A stretch of DNA of 64,000 bases, from contig JAIQFE010000009.1 of the NCBI GenBank assembly GCA_020073445.1, positions 1 to 64,000 of the forward strand. Direction: 5' to 3'. The DNA is from Terriglobia bacterium (GTDB taxonomy: Bacteria; Acidobacteriota; Terriglobia; Bryobacterales; Bryobacteraceae). Made by a program: the position numbers and the translations under genes. Below the pieces are notes generated by a model. It saw nothing but the letters and a program-made list of their open reading frames with translations, ran no database searches and was not told the origin of the DNA. Of this stretch, positions 51,650 through 60,868 are shown one piece after another. Every line of letters starts with the position of its first letter. The stretch's first letter is position 1.

Positions 51650-53621
51650 AGTGAAACGGCGGCCGGCCCAGTTCAAAAGCTCCCAGGTCCGGAGCTTTTC
51701 CTGTGTACCCATCCGTGATGGTCGGCAACGTCATGCCGGCGTCAACCGCTGCCGATGCGGCGCGCAGGCTGAAATCGAGCCCTTCGGGCGTGTACACGCG
51801 CTGGGGATCGGTCATATCAGGCTTTGATACGCGCGCAAAGACATCGTAATCGACCAAAACGCTGTGCTGTTCCTGCCCGGTGGCTTCTTTGAAGTCGCGC
51901 AGATTGGCGAAATGGCGGTCGACCGGGGTTTGACCGAACGCCGCAGCGACTCCGCTTGCGGGCGAGTTCCACTCGAACGAATCCGCAACGTTGGGATTCG
52001 ACCGATACCCGTTATAATCCGAGCTCGAATAATTTGTGTAGGTGGTGACCGCGAACACGGGATCGAAAGCGCCCTGCGCCAAGATCAGATTATTGCGGAA
52101 ATGCTGATTGGAAGCCGGACCGGCGCGTCCTTCCCCGATGATGGTGTTGTTGTACGTCAGAATTCCCGATGATCCTTCGATGTACTTCAGAGATCCCGTG
52201 GGCGTGTTGTAGACAAGGTTCTGGTAGAAGTACACCGGTCCGCCGAACACAGGCTGTACGCTCAGCGCGCCTGCGGCGGAGTCGAAGCAGCGATTCCGAA
52301 ACACGCGGATATTCCGCGCGCCGCCATCGGTCTCAAAACAGTTGTCGCCCATGTTGACGATGTCATTGCCGTAGAAGTCGATCGCCAGCGGGACGCGGTC
52401 CGGTATATCGTTAGGAGCCCCGTCCGGCGTGCCATACGTCGCGACATCGACCCCATCATGCCAGTTGGCGATGTAGTTGTACGCTACGACGTGCCCTTGT
52501 CCATACACCTTGATCGCGTATTCGGACGTAAGCAACTCGGGGTAGCCCGGGAACTTCTCCCAAAGTGCGCCGTTCCAGCCCATCATCTTAATGGGATCGT
52601 GGCGTCCGATGAGCGTGTTATCGGCGATGTAGAAATTCTTCGAGCCGGACCAATCGTCCTGAACCACCCGTCCAACGTCGTAGACTTTCGAGTGCTTCAA
52701 GGTGAATCCGCTGGCGCCCGCGATGCCTTTGATGCCCACCAGGAAGGCCACGTTCGTGTTCCGCACCGTGATGTTCTCGAAGTATTGATAGTTGCCGCCC
52801 ATCAGGTTGAACAGATTCTGGCAGCCGTCCCCATCGAAAATCACTTCGCCGTCGCCCGCCCCTTTGATCACGATAGGCTTCTCGGCGGTGCCGCTCTGGG
52901 TGAGGTAATAGGTCCCATCGAAGACATTTCCCATGGCGAGATAACCCGGTCGCGGTGCGCCATTCATGTAGTGAGCGCGGTCGCCCACATACAGACCGGC
53001 GTGGACCAGAATCGTGTCGCCCGGCTGAACGCGAGGAGGAAAGGCGTTCTCGTAGTCGAAATGGGCCAAGCCCATGTAGTAGGCGGCTATCAAGCCTGTG
53101 AACGCCGGCTCTTGCTTGGCTCCTGTCCACCCGACCGGATAGACATGGTAAATGTGTCCGCCGTCGCTGGGTTTGGGTTCGCCTCGCGTCCGCATGGTGA
53201 TTGTCTTCGCCGTCTCACCGGTTACGCCATCGGGATCTGACAGTGTGAAGCGGCACTCATACTCGGTATCGGGATCGAGGTTGAGAATGCTGCCGGCGAA
53301 CATGTTCGCAGCGGTATAGCGAAACAACGGGTATCGCCCGGCGTTCCCGGCACCTGGCCCGGGCGCAGTGCCGATTTCTTCGCGTTGCAGCCTCATCAGC
53401 GGCAGCGCCGGCCGCCAATTGGAATCTCCCTTCTTCCGATAGGAGGTCTCCACCGTCGCGTTGCGGTTATCGTCGCCGGTAATCCGCCATTCGAAGCCCA
53501 ACGAGACCAGCGTCGGAGGCTCGGCCGTGAACTCCCCAGCAGTGGTTGAGGTCTGCGCGGAGAGCGCACCAACGAACACCAAACCAAGTGCGATCGGAAG
53601 CGCCTTTTCGCCGATAATCAT
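51636..53621 (-). CDS. Exported right-handed beta-helix protein
   Basis: About 661 residues from ATG 53621, signal peptide (ALPIALGLVFVGALSAQ). An N-terminal fibronectin-like domain (about 30-150, LNLDPDTEYECRFTLSDPDG) precedes a parallel beta-helix (about 170-560) with rungs such as NYQYFENITVRNTNVAFLVG and GFTLKHSKVYDVGRVVQDDW, like polysaccharide lyases and DUF1565-type proteins. Probable role: degradation or binding of an extracellular polysaccharide. Catalytic residues cannot be named from sequence. It is upstream of and overlaps an MBL-fold gene. Confidence 0.83.
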   Translation of the reverse strand: MIIGEKALPIALGLVFVGALSAQTSTTAGEFTAEPPTLVSLGFEWRITGDDNRNATVETSYRKKGDSNWRPALPLMRLQREEIGTAPGPGAGNAGRYPLFRYTAANMFAGSILNLDPDTEYECRFTLSDPDGVTGETAKTITMRTRGEPKPSDGGHIYHVYPVGWTGAKQEPAFTGLIAAYYMGLAHFDYENAFPPRVQPGDTILVHAGLYVGDRAHYMNGAPRPGYLAMGNVFDGTYYLTQSGTAEKPIVIKGAGDGEVIFDGDGCQNLFNLMGGNYQYFENITVRNTNVAFLVGIKGIAGASGFTLKHSKVYDVGRVVQDDWSGSKNFYIADNTLIGRHDPIKMMGWNGALWEKFPGYPELLTSEYAIKVYGQGHVVAYNYIANWHDGVDVATYGTPDGAPNDIPDRVPLAIDFYGNDIVNMGDNCFETDGGARNIRVFRNRCFDSAAGALSVQPVFGGPVYFYQNLVYNTPTGSLKYIEGSSGILTYNNTIIGEGRAGPASNQHFRNNLILAQGAFDPVFAVTTYTNYSSSDYNGYRSNPNVADSFEWNSPASGVAAAFGQTPVDRHFANLRDFKEATGQEQHSVLVDYDVFARVSKPDMTDPQRVYTPEGLDFSLRAASAAVDAGMTLPTITDGYTGKAPDLGAFELGRPPFHYGPR

Positions 53622-53686
53622 TCCCACATTGTAGTTCTTGAGTGGCATACAACGACTCCGAACGTGGGTCTGTAGAATCATTGCAG

Positions 53687-54640
53687 ATGAGTGGGTCGGT
53701 CACGGTGCCCTTCTCTACGCTCACATCCGAACTCGCTTGCGAGGTTCTCGCCAAGGCTGGGCTCCGCTTCACTCCAGAACAGATGCAGCTGGAGTCGCGG
53801 GAGGATGCGTGGGTCATTCGCCTTCCTGAGAACCGCTTGGCCTGGTTCGCGGCGTCCCCTGAGGGCCAAAAACGTCTTGCGGTTGAACATCGTGTACTAC
53901 GTCTCCTCCAGGCGCGATGCAGCTTCTTGGCGCCTAGGATTCTCATCCAGGACATGGGCGATGACTTCGATGTGCGGGCCATGGTGCCGGGCGTTTGCAA
54001 TCCAGCGCGAATGTTCGTTCAGTTGCGAAGGCGCACTAGGCTGGCAGAGCAAACAGGCGCCGCGTTGGGAGCGATCCTGGCTGACCAGCACGCGAACGTT
54101 CACGCATCAGATGTAGCCGGTTGGTTGCCGCTTCAGCCGGGTTGGCCGAAGCCGGCGGAATGGATTCGCGAGCGGCTTGTCCGGGTGACCGCCGATCCTC
54201 AGCTGATTGCAGGTGCGGATGCGGTGCTCTCCAGATATGAGGGTTTGTTGATCCCAGAGGAGGATCGCGCCTTGGTGCACACCGACCTCGGCCTCCACAA
54301 TATCGCGGTCGATCCGGCAACACTCACGGTTTGCGGCCTGTTCGATTACGAGTGTGCCGCGTGGGCCGATGGCCATCACGACTTTCGCTATTTCGTGTTC
54401 GACTATGGCCGCTATGAGCTGCTGGATGCTGCTATCGCGGTCTATGAAGCCACCCTCAATCGCAGGATTGACCGTAGGCGTGTCTTCCTCTATAACGCTG
54501 CTTGTGCGCTTACCTACCTCGCGGATCGGGCCGGAACTGGACCCGAGGACCGCCCTTGCGGGAGGACGCTCGTCGAGGACGTGCAATGGTCGAAACAGGC
54601 AATCGCGACCGCACTAGATGTTGCGCTAGGCGACCTCTAG
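53687..54640 (+). CDS. Aminoglycoside phosphotransferase-like kinase
   Basis: About 317 residues from ATG 53687. Protein-kinase-like fold of the APH/choline-kinase group: catalytic loop VHTDLGLHNIAVD and metal-binding GLFDYECAAWADGHHDFRYF. The N-lobe is less regular. Members phosphorylate small molecules such as aminoglycosides, homoserine or sugars; the substrate here is unknown. It is divergent from the beta-helix gene with a very short gap. Confidence 0.8.
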   Translation: MSGSVTVPFSTLTSELACEVLAKAGLRFTPEQMQLESREDAWVIRLPENRLAWFAASPEGQKRLAVEHRVLRLLQARCSFLAPRILIQDMGDDFDVRAMVPGVCNPARMFVQLRRRTRLAEQTGAALGAILADQHANVHASDVAGWLPLQPGWPKPAEWIRERLVRVTADPQLIAGADAVLSRYEGLLIPEEDRALVHTDLGLHNIAVDPATLTVCGLFDYECAAWADGHHDFRYFVFDYGRYELLDAAIAVYEATLNRRIDRRRVFLYNAACALTYLADRAGTGPEDRPCGRTLVEDVQWSKQAIATALDVALGDL

Positions 54641-54679
54641 TGGATGCTCATGGAGCAACGGAAACGACCGGGGTCGGTT

Positions 54680-54757
54680 TGGTCGGGCTGCCGGGATTTG
54701 AACCCGGGACCTCTTGCACCCCAAGCAAGCGCGCTAGCCAGGCTGCGCCACAGCCCG
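54680..54757 (-). tRNA. tRNA-Pro(GGG)
   Basis: On the minus strand the sequence folds as a cloverleaf. The acceptor stem is CGGGCTG/CAGCCCG with discriminator A. The anticodon stem is CTTGC/GCAAG with loop TTGGGGT, giving anticodon GGG at 54720-54722 and G37. The T arm is CCGGG-TTCAAAT-CCCGG. A CCA is encoded at 54682-54680. Confidence 0.95.
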
Positions 54758-54833
54758 AATGTATCAGTCTAGCACCCCGCTGCAAGTTGTCCTCGATTCG
54801 CGGGTAAGATCGGCTCCGCGCTACCATCGCCAT

Positions 54834-54980
54834 ATGGAACGAGACGGAATCCGCACCTGCGATTCCTGCGGCCAAAGAATTCCGCCCATGTCCAAGCTAT
54901 CGTCCCGTCAGGATGGCAAGGACCTGTGCCTCGCCTGCCAGATTCGCCTGGCCCAGATCGAAAAAGGACTTCGGCATTAG
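54834..54980 (+). CDS. 48-residue zinc-ribbon-like protein
   Basis: Two CxxC pairs (CDSCGQRIPP and CLACQIRLA) about 18 residues apart form a single zinc knuckle/ribbon. The remainder is charged. It starts after the tRNA and ends 8 bp before the M28 peptidase ATG. The small size lowers confidence, but the paired cysteines and spacing support it. Confidence 0.6.
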   Translation: MERDGIRTCDSCGQRIPPMSKLSSRQDGKDLCLACQIRLAQIEKGLRH

Positions 54981-54988
54981 GTGCTCTC

Positions 54989-56605
54989 ATGAAACTCGCC
55001 TTTTTGTTTTCCGTTGCGGCGCTGGTCGCATCCGCGCAGATGACCGAAGTCTCCGGAGAACGCATCCGCGCGCACGTTAAGTTCCTCTCCAGCGACCTGC
55101 TCGAAGGCCGAGCTCCGGGCTCGCGAGGCGGCGAGCTTGCCACCGAGTACATCGCCGCGCAATACGCACTGCTGGGGTTGAAGCCGGCCGGCGATAAGGG
55201 CACATACTTTCAGAAATTCGCCCTCGTCGGTGTCGAGCCGCAGCCCGACTCCCAATTGACCTTCGCGCCTAACAACGGCCCGGCCACCTCTTTCAAGTGG
55301 CTCGACGAATTCGTCGGCGTGACCTATCAGCAGCGCACCGACGCGCAGTTCGATGCGCCCGCGGTGTTCGTCGGCCACGGCATCGTTGCGCCCGAGTACA
55401 AGTGGGACGATTATCAGGGCATCGACGTGCGCGGCAAAGTGGTCGTGCTGTTCACCGGCGAGCCGCCTTCGACGGATCCCAATTTCTTCACGGGGCGGGC
55501 GCTTACTTACTATGGGCGCTGGACCTATAAATACGAAGAGGCCACACGCCACGGAGCAGCCGCCGTCATCATCATCCATACGACGCCGACGGCGAGTTAT
55601 GGCTGGGAAGTGGTGCGATCTTCGTGGGGGCGCGAAGACCAGGAAGTGAAGCTAGGTCCTTCCGAGCCGGCGATTGCATTCGCAGGCTGGGTCACGAAAG
55701 ACGTGGGCGAGAAGATCACGGCTACGCTCGGTACGAATGTGGACGATCTGCTGAAGCGTGCGGATACCCCCGGCTTCCGCGCTGTCGAGCTTCCCATGCG
55801 GATTCGCGGACGCGCGCCGGCCAAGGTTCGCACGGTCGAAGCGAGCAACGTGATCGGCAAGATCGAGGGCAGTGACGCCAAACTGAAAGAAGAAGCGGTG
55901 GTCTTCAGCGCGCACTGGGATCATCTGGGCGTCGGTGAACCCGTGAATGGCGATCGTATCTACAACGGCGCGCTCGACAATGCATCCGGGTGCGGCATGC
56001 TTCTCGAAATCGCACGGGCGTGGGCGGCGCTGCCCCAGAAACCTCGCCGATCGGTGATCTTCCTGGCTGCGGCGGCGGAAGAAGCGGGCTTGCGCGGGTC
56101 CTATTATTACGGGCAGAATCCCGCGGTTCCCGCCGGGAAGACCGCTGCGGGTCTGAACTTCGACATGTTCCTGCCTTATGGCCGCGCGCGCGATGTTACC
56201 GTGAACGGCGCCGAGCGGACGACTTTTTATCCCATCGTCCAGGAAGCCGCCAAGCGCATGGGACTCACGATTTCGCCCGATTCGCGCCCGGAAGCCGGGC
56301 TCTACTATCGCTCGGATCATTTTTCGTTCGCGCGCGTGGGGATTCCCTCCTTTTCGGTCGAACCCGGCGAAGATCTGGTGGGAAAGCCCGCCGGGACGGG
56401 GCATAAACTCATCGAAGAGTTTAACGATAAGAACTACCATCAGCCTTCCGACGAATATCACGAAGATTGGGATTTTGCGGGCATGGAGCAGTACGCGCAG
56501 TTTGGCTTGCTGATCGGCGTGAATGTCGCAAACTCGCCTAAATTGCCTACCTGGCGCGCCGGAGACGAATTCTTGCCCGCCCGCCAGAAGAGCGGCGCGA
56601 ATTAG
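54989..56605 (+). CDS. Exported M28 family aminopeptidase with PA domain
   Basis: About 538 residues from ATG 54989, signal peptide (LAFLFSVAALVASAQ). A PA-like insert lies at about 110-230 (VFVGHGIVAPEYKWDDYQG, DVRGKVVVLFTGEPPS, RHGAAAVIIIHTTPTASYGW). The M28 zinc ligands are in SAHWDHLGVG (H near 309), YNGALDNASGCG (D near 328), AAAAEEAGLRGS (catalytic and bridging Glu, near 364) and YRSDHFSF. All are present, so it is probably active as a periplasmic or surface aminopeptidase. It precedes a kinase gene by 16 bp. Confidence 0.92.
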   Translation: MKLAFLFSVAALVASAQMTEVSGERIRAHVKFLSSDLLEGRAPGSRGGELATEYIAAQYALLGLKPAGDKGTYFQKFALVGVEPQPDSQLTFAPNNGPATSFKWLDEFVGVTYQQRTDAQFDAPAVFVGHGIVAPEYKWDDYQGIDVRGKVVVLFTGEPPSTDPNFFTGRALTYYGRWTYKYEEATRHGAAAVIIIHTTPTASYGWEVVRSSWGREDQEVKLGPSEPAIAFAGWVTKDVGEKITATLGTNVDDLLKRADTPGFRAVELPMRIRGRAPAKVRTVEASNVIGKIEGSDAKLKEEAVVFSAHWDHLGVGEPVNGDRIYNGALDNASGCGMLLEIARAWAALPQKPRRSVIFLAAAAEEAGLRGSYYYGQNPAVPAGKTAAGLNFDMFLPYGRARDVTVNGAERTTFYPIVQEAAKRMGLTISPDSRPEAGLYYRSDHFSFARVGIPSFSVEPGEDLVGKPAGTGHKLIEEFNDKNYHQPSDEYHEDWDFAGMEQYAQFGLLIGVNVANSPKLPTWRAGDEFLPARQKSGAN

Positions 56606-56621
56606 ATAGAATGACCGGGTT

Positions 56622-59300
56622 ATGCCCCTCGAACCCGGCACGCACCTAGGCCCTTATGAAATCCTGAGCCAGCTGGGCGCCGGCGGCATGGGCGAGGTCT
56701 ACCGGGCCCGCGATCCGCGCCTGGGCCGCGACGTCGCCATCAAAGTCTCGGCCGAGAAGTTCAACGAACGTTTCGAGCGGGAAGCGAAAGTGGTCGCGTC
56801 GCTCAACCACCCGAATATCTGCGCCTTGTACGACGTCGGGCCGAACTATATCGTGATGGAGTTCGTGGAGGGCGAAGAGCCCAAGGGGCCGATGCCGCTC
56901 GATGAAGCGCTCCAGATTTGCCGGCAAGTCGCCGCTGCACTCGAAGCGGCGCACGAAAAAGGCATCGTTCATCGCGATCTGAAGCCGGCCAATATCAAAG
57001 TCACGCCCGCTGGAGTCGTGAAAGTTCTGGATTTCGGTTTGGCCAAAGTGAACGGACTCATACCGGCGAGCGGCAATCCCGAGGAGTCCCCCACCATCAG
57101 CATGAAGGCCACGCAGGCCGGGATGATTCTCGGAACGGCGGCCTACATGGCACCTGAGCAGGCCAAAGGCAAGCCGGCCGATAAGCGCGCCGACATCTGG
57201 GCATTCGGCGTGGTGATGCATGAGCTCCTAACGGGGCAGCGGATGTTCATGGGCGAGACGGTCACCGATACGCTCGCCGCAGTAGTGCTGAGCGAGCCGA
57301 AGCTCGCGGATGCGCCGAGTCAGGTGCAGCGTCTCCTGAAGAGATGCCTGGAAAAAGATCCGCAGAAACGTCTCCGTGATATCGGCGATGCGATGTCCCT
57401 GCTGGAAGATGCCCCAGCGGAAATCCATGCACCGTCTGCGGCGACCGCTCCTTCCCAGTCGCGGCTTGGAATGCTCGGCTGGCTTACGGCAGCGCTCGCT
57501 CTGCTCACCGCGGGAGCGCTCGCGTTCGTCCACTTTCGTGAAACTCCGCCCATCGCTGAAACCGTGCGCTTCAGAGACGCCCTTCCGGAGAATGGGAGCT
57601 TCACCGTCACGGGAATTTCTGCTCTTTCTCCCGACGGCCGTAAGCTCGCGTTTTCGGCCGCTGGCGCCGATGCCGTGCCGCGTGTCTGGCTCCGGTCGAT
57701 GGATTCCCTGGTCGCACAGCCGCTCCCAGGTTCGGAAACGGGGCCCGTGCTGATTGCGCTTTTCTGGTCGCCGGACAGCCGCTATATCGGGTTCCAGGGC
57801 GAAGGCAAGCTCAAGAAGATCGACACGGCAGGTGGTCCTGCTCTGGCCTTGTGCGATATATCTAACGGGAACGTAGGCGGAGCATCATGGAGCAGGGACG
57901 GGGTGATCCTCTTTGCCCAGGGCGGCCGTCTGATGCGTGTGTCGGCATCGGGAGGGACGCCCTCTCCCGTGACCACGCCTTCAGGCCGCGGTGAGGGCGT
58001 GGGGTACCCCTGGTTCCTGCCGGACGGCCAGCACTTCCTCTATTACCGCGTATCGGCGAAGCCGGATTCCACAGGTATGTATGTAGGCAGCCTGAGCGCG
58101 AAGCCGGAGGAGCAGAGTTCGCAGCGCCTGATGCCGCTCGATCATCAACCGATGTATGTGCCTGCTTCTGATTCGGGTCCGGGACAGGTGGTGTTCCTTC
58201 GTCAGGATACGCTCCTCGCGCAGCCTTTCGATGCTAAGCGGCTGCAACTGGCGGGCGACGCAGTGCCCATCGCCACTCAGGTCGCGTCCATTCAGGATCT
58301 CGGATTTTATTCCGTTTCCGAAAATGGCGCACTTGCCTATCGAACCGGGTCTTCCAACGGAGCAGATTTGCAGCTCTCATGGTTCGATCGTCAAGGCAAG
58401 GGCACTCTGACTCCCGTGGAGCCGGCGCGCTCCAGTACCGTGAAGGTTTCCCCGGACGGCAAACGCGCCGCTGTTCTTCGCAGCGAAGGCCAGAAAAACG
58501 ATATCTGGGTGGTGGACCTCTCGACGGGAGGCAGCAACCGGTTCACATTCGATTCCTCCCAGCACCTGAATCCCGTGTGGTCGCCAGACGGGAACCAGAT
58601 CGCGTGGCAATCCAGAAAGGAAGGCGGCTGGGAAATCAATCGTAAGGCATCGAACGGCTCGGGAAATGACGAGCTGGTATTCAAAGCCACGAATTTCTCC
58701 AGCATGAACCTCACGGATTGGTCGCGAGACGGGCGTTTTATCCTCTTTCAGGCCACGCCGAACGGCGGACAAACCAAGACTGATGTTTTCGCGCTGCCGA
58801 TGGGACCGGCGACTTCTGCCGATCGCCAGCCGATTGCAGTGATTCAGACTCCAGCAAGTGAATTGGGCGCTTACTTATCGCCCGACGACCGTTGGATTGC
58901 ATATCTTTCTGATGAATCCGGCAAGCAGGAGTTATATGTCCAGGCCTTCAGCCCGGGAGCGAAACCGGGCTCCTCCCCTGTCTCCGGAAAATGGATGGTG
59001 TCGAAAAACGGCAGCGCCGGAATGGCCCGCTGGAGAAACGACGGCAAGGAACTCGTGTATCTCGGCACCGACGGAAGCGTAATGTCGGTGGACGTGACGG
59101 CGGATACGGCATTCCACGCCAGCCTGCCGAAGCTGCTGTTCCAATTTCCGCGAAGTGTTCTAGCGATGACGAACACGCCCGGCGCCATCTCCGACGCGAC
59201 GAGAGATCTCCAGCGGTTCCTGATCACGGTGCCCGCGCAGGTCAACGTCAGACCGGAGTTCACCGTCGTCCTAAACTGGCAGGCTGCGCTGAAGCGCTGA
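56622..59300 (+). CDS. Membrane Ser/Thr protein kinase with TolB-like propeller
   Basis: 892 residues. Kinase domain about 10-275: LGAGGMGEVYRARD, lysine VAIKVS, HRDLKPANIK, DFGLAKVN, GTAAYMAPEQAKG, DIWAFGVVMHELLTG. All catalytic residues are present. One membrane helix follows (about 287-308, GWLTAALALLTAGALAFVHF), then a periplasmic propeller with WD40/TolB repeats (LSPDGRKLAFSAAG, FWSPDSRYIGFQGEGK, VSPDGKRAAVLRSEG) to the end. This architecture is very common in Acidobacteriota; the propeller is likely a sensor or scaffold. It is the intact counterpart of the decayed gene at 10302. Confidence 0.94.
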   Translation: MPLEPGTHLGPYEILSQLGAGGMGEVYRARDPRLGRDVAIKVSAEKFNERFEREAKVVASLNHPNICALYDVGPNYIVMEFVEGEEPKGPMPLDEALQICRQVAAALEAAHEKGIVHRDLKPANIKVTPAGVVKVLDFGLAKVNGLIPASGNPEESPTISMKATQAGMILGTAAYMAPEQAKGKPADKRADIWAFGVVMHELLTGQRMFMGETVTDTLAAVVLSEPKLADAPSQVQRLLKRCLEKDPQKRLRDIGDAMSLLEDAPAEIHAPSAATAPSQSRLGMLGWLTAALALLTAGALAFVHFRETPPIAETVRFRDALPENGSFTVTGISALSPDGRKLAFSAAGADAVPRVWLRSMDSLVAQPLPGSETGPVLIALFWSPDSRYIGFQGEGKLKKIDTAGGPALALCDISNGNVGGASWSRDGVILFAQGGRLMRVSASGGTPSPVTTPSGRGEGVGYPWFLPDGQHFLYYRVSAKPDSTGMYVGSLSAKPEEQSSQRLMPLDHQPMYVPASDSGPGQVVFLRQDTLLAQPFDAKRLQLAGDAVPIATQVASIQDLGFYSVSENGALAYRTGSSNGADLQLSWFDRQGKGTLTPVEPARSSTVKVSPDGKRAAVLRSEGQKNDIWVVDLSTGGSNRFTFDSSQHLNPVWSPDGNQIAWQSRKEGGWEINRKASNGSGNDELVFKATNFSSMNLTDWSRDGRFILFQATPNGGQTKTDVFALPMGPATSADRQPIAVIQTPASELGAYLSPDDRWIAYLSDESGKQELYVQAFSPGAKPGSSPVSGKWMVSKNGSAGMARWRNDGKELVYLGTDGSVMSVDVTADTAFHASLPKLLFQFPRSVLAMTNTPGAISDATRDLQRFLITVPAQVNVRPEFTVVLNWQAALKR

Positions 59301-59362
59301 CCGCGGAATCTTCCCTTGGTCCGATGTCTACATCCGACTAAGGCGAACGCGGGCGAAGAAAA

Positions 59363-59381
59363 AGGGTAACTCTTTTACCCT
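59363..59381. terminator. Small hairpin between the kinase and mraZ
   Basis: AGGGTAA (59363-59369) pairs with TTACCCT (59375-59381) across a 5-nt loop, 62 bp after the kinase stop and just before the mraZ promoter. There is no clear U-tract on the plus strand; the preceding AAAAA would serve the opposite strand. Confidence 0.35.
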
Positions 59382-59392
59382 CAACAAATCTC

Positions 59393-59421
59393 TTGCAATC
59401 AGCAGGAAGCCGCTGTACACT
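59393..59421 (+). promoter_or_regulatory. Sigma70-type promoter of the mraZ cluster
   Basis: TTGCAA (59393-59398), 17-bp spacer, TACACT (59416-59421): four of six matches in each hexamer and ideal spacing. It is 38 bp before the mraZ ATG. Confidence 0.6.
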
Positions 59422-59428
59422 CGCTCAA

Positions 59429-59458
59429 GTGGCCCAATGTGGGTGAAAGTGTCACGTA
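59429..59458 (+). promoter_or_regulatory. MraZ-box-like repeats
   Basis: Three units beginning GTG at 59429, 59439 and 59449 (GTGGCCCAAT, GTGGGTGAAA, GTGTCACGTA) with exact 10-bp spacing lie between the promoter and the ATG. MraZ regulates its own operon in several bacteria by binding GTGGG repeats with this period. Only the middle unit has the full GTGGG. Confidence 0.5.
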
Positions 59459-59947
59459 ATGGCGGACTCGCAACAGAACGGGATGAGCATGGCGGAGCCT
59501 CCCCATTCGATCGCCCAAGCGAGCGTCGACGAGAAGGGGAGATTAAAACTTCCCGCCGAGTTTCTCGAGTATCTGGAAGCGCTCAAGGTCACCAAGGTTT
59601 TCATCACCACGTTCGATCAACGTCAGGCTCGAATCTATCCGATCGCGGTGTGGAAAGTCAACGAGGCGCTGTTTCAAAGTTCCGGGGAGAACGCGGGGGC
59701 CGCCGAGCGCCTGGCGTTCCTGGCGAAAGTCTACGGCGGCGACGCGGAGATCGACAAATCCGGCCGCGTGCTGCTGCCGGCCAAGCTGCGCGAAGTTCTG
59801 GATCTGGAAAAACAGCCGGTGTGGCTGGATGTGTATCACGGGCGGATCAACGTGGTCAGCAAGAAGATTTACGACGAGCGTATGCAACTGGCGCAGGCCA
59901 ACATGTCCGAGGATCTGAAGACGCTCGAAAAGATGGGATTGAAGTAG
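59459..59947 (+). CDS. mraZ: Transcriptional regulator MraZ
   Basis: 162 residues with the two swapped-hairpin AbrB-like units: VDEKGRLKLPAEFLEYL (about 24-40) and IDKSGRVLLPAKLREVL (about 98-114). It has the usual DxxGR signature in each. It is slightly longer than E. coli MraZ through N- and C-terminal extensions. First gene of the division cluster and expected to repress it through the repeats upstream. It ends 9 bp before rsmH. Confidence 0.95.
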   Translation: MADSQQNGMSMAEPPHSIAQASVDEKGRLKLPAEFLEYLEALKVTKVFITTFDQRQARIYPIAVWKVNEALFQSSGENAGAAERLAFLAKVYGGDAEIDKSGRVLLPAKLREVLDLEKQPVWLDVYHGRINVVSKKIYDERMQLAQANMSEDLKTLEKMGLK

Positions 59948-59956
59948 TGGCTATGT

Positions 59957-60829
59957 ATGCACACGCCAGTCATGCTCAACGAGTGCCTGGAGTACCTGGC
60001 GCTGAAGCCGGACGGCGTGTATCTGGACGCAACCGCGGGTTTAGGAGGGCATACCGGAGCCATCGCGCGCCAGTTGGCAGAACTGGGTGGCAGCGGCCGG
60101 GTGCTGGCATGCGACCGGGATGCAGAGAGTCTGGAGCTGGCGAAGATCAGCACAATGGACGTTGCATCCCGAATTCGTTTTCACCAGAGTTTGTTTTCGC
60201 AGTTGGGGGAGAGGCTGACGGCAGAAGGTGTTTCACAACTGGACGGACTGCTCGCAGACCTCGGCGTATCGCGATATCAGCTTACGGACGGTGGGAGGGG
60301 TTTCTCACTGATGGCGGACGGTCCCCTGGATATGCGTATGGGGCGCGATATTCCGGGGACCGCCGCAGACCTTGTAAATTTCGAATCGGAAAAGGATCTC
60401 GCCGACCTGATCTACGGGTTGGGCGAGGAAAGGAGGAGCCGAAGAATAGCCAGAGCAATCGTGCGGGCACGACCCATCAAGACGACCGGTCAGTTGGCCA
60501 AGCTGATCGAAGAGGTGGTGCCCCGCACGGAAAAGATCCATCCCGCGACGCGCACGTTTATGGCTCTGCGCATCGCCGTGAATCGCGAACTGGAAGAGTT
60601 GGACGCGCTGCTCGAATCGATCCCCAGGCTGGTGAAGCCCGGTGGGCGCGCGGTGATCGTCACCTTCATGTCGCTCGAAGACCGCAAGGTCAAACAAAGT
60701 TTTCAGGCCCTAGCGAAAGCGGGCCGGGCGAATATTCTCACCCGGCACGTCGTGCGGCCTGCGGAAGAGGAAATCCGAATCAATCCACCGTCACGAAGCG
60801 CCAAGCTACGCGCGCTTGAGCTTCTGTGA
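59957..60829 (+). CDS. rsmH: 16S rRNA (cytosine-1402-N4)-methyltransferase
   Basis: 290 residues. HTPVMLNECLEYLALKPDG and YLDATAGLGGHTGAIARQL give the family start and SAM motif. DLGVSRYQLTDGGRGFSLMA, ADGPLDMRMG and HPATRTFMALRIAVNRELEE are also diagnostic, ending SRSAKLRALELL. It methylates N4 of C1402 in 16S rRNA at the P site. The usual SSxQLD segment reads SRYQLT. It follows mraZ in the conserved cluster order. Confidence 0.96.
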   Translation: MHTPVMLNECLEYLALKPDGVYLDATAGLGGHTGAIARQLAELGGSGRVLACDRDAESLELAKISTMDVASRIRFHQSLFSQLGERLTAEGVSQLDGLLADLGVSRYQLTDGGRGFSLMADGPLDMRMGRDIPGTAADLVNFESEKDLADLIYGLGEERRSRRIARAIVRARPIKTTGQLAKLIEEVVPRTEKIHPATRTFMALRIAVNRELEELDALLESIPRLVKPGGRAVIVTFMSLEDRKVKQSFQALAKAGRANILTRHVVRPAEEEIRINPPSRSAKLRALELL

Positions 60830-60868
60830 AGGTCGGGTTTGCTGTAGAGAGGGAGTAAGGCCGCCAAG

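Noticed and set aside
59437-60819. 460-codon frame spanning mraZ and rsmH in another phase
   Set aside because: Both genes it covers are unmistakable; the frame's Gly/Arg-rich translation has no recognisable motif.
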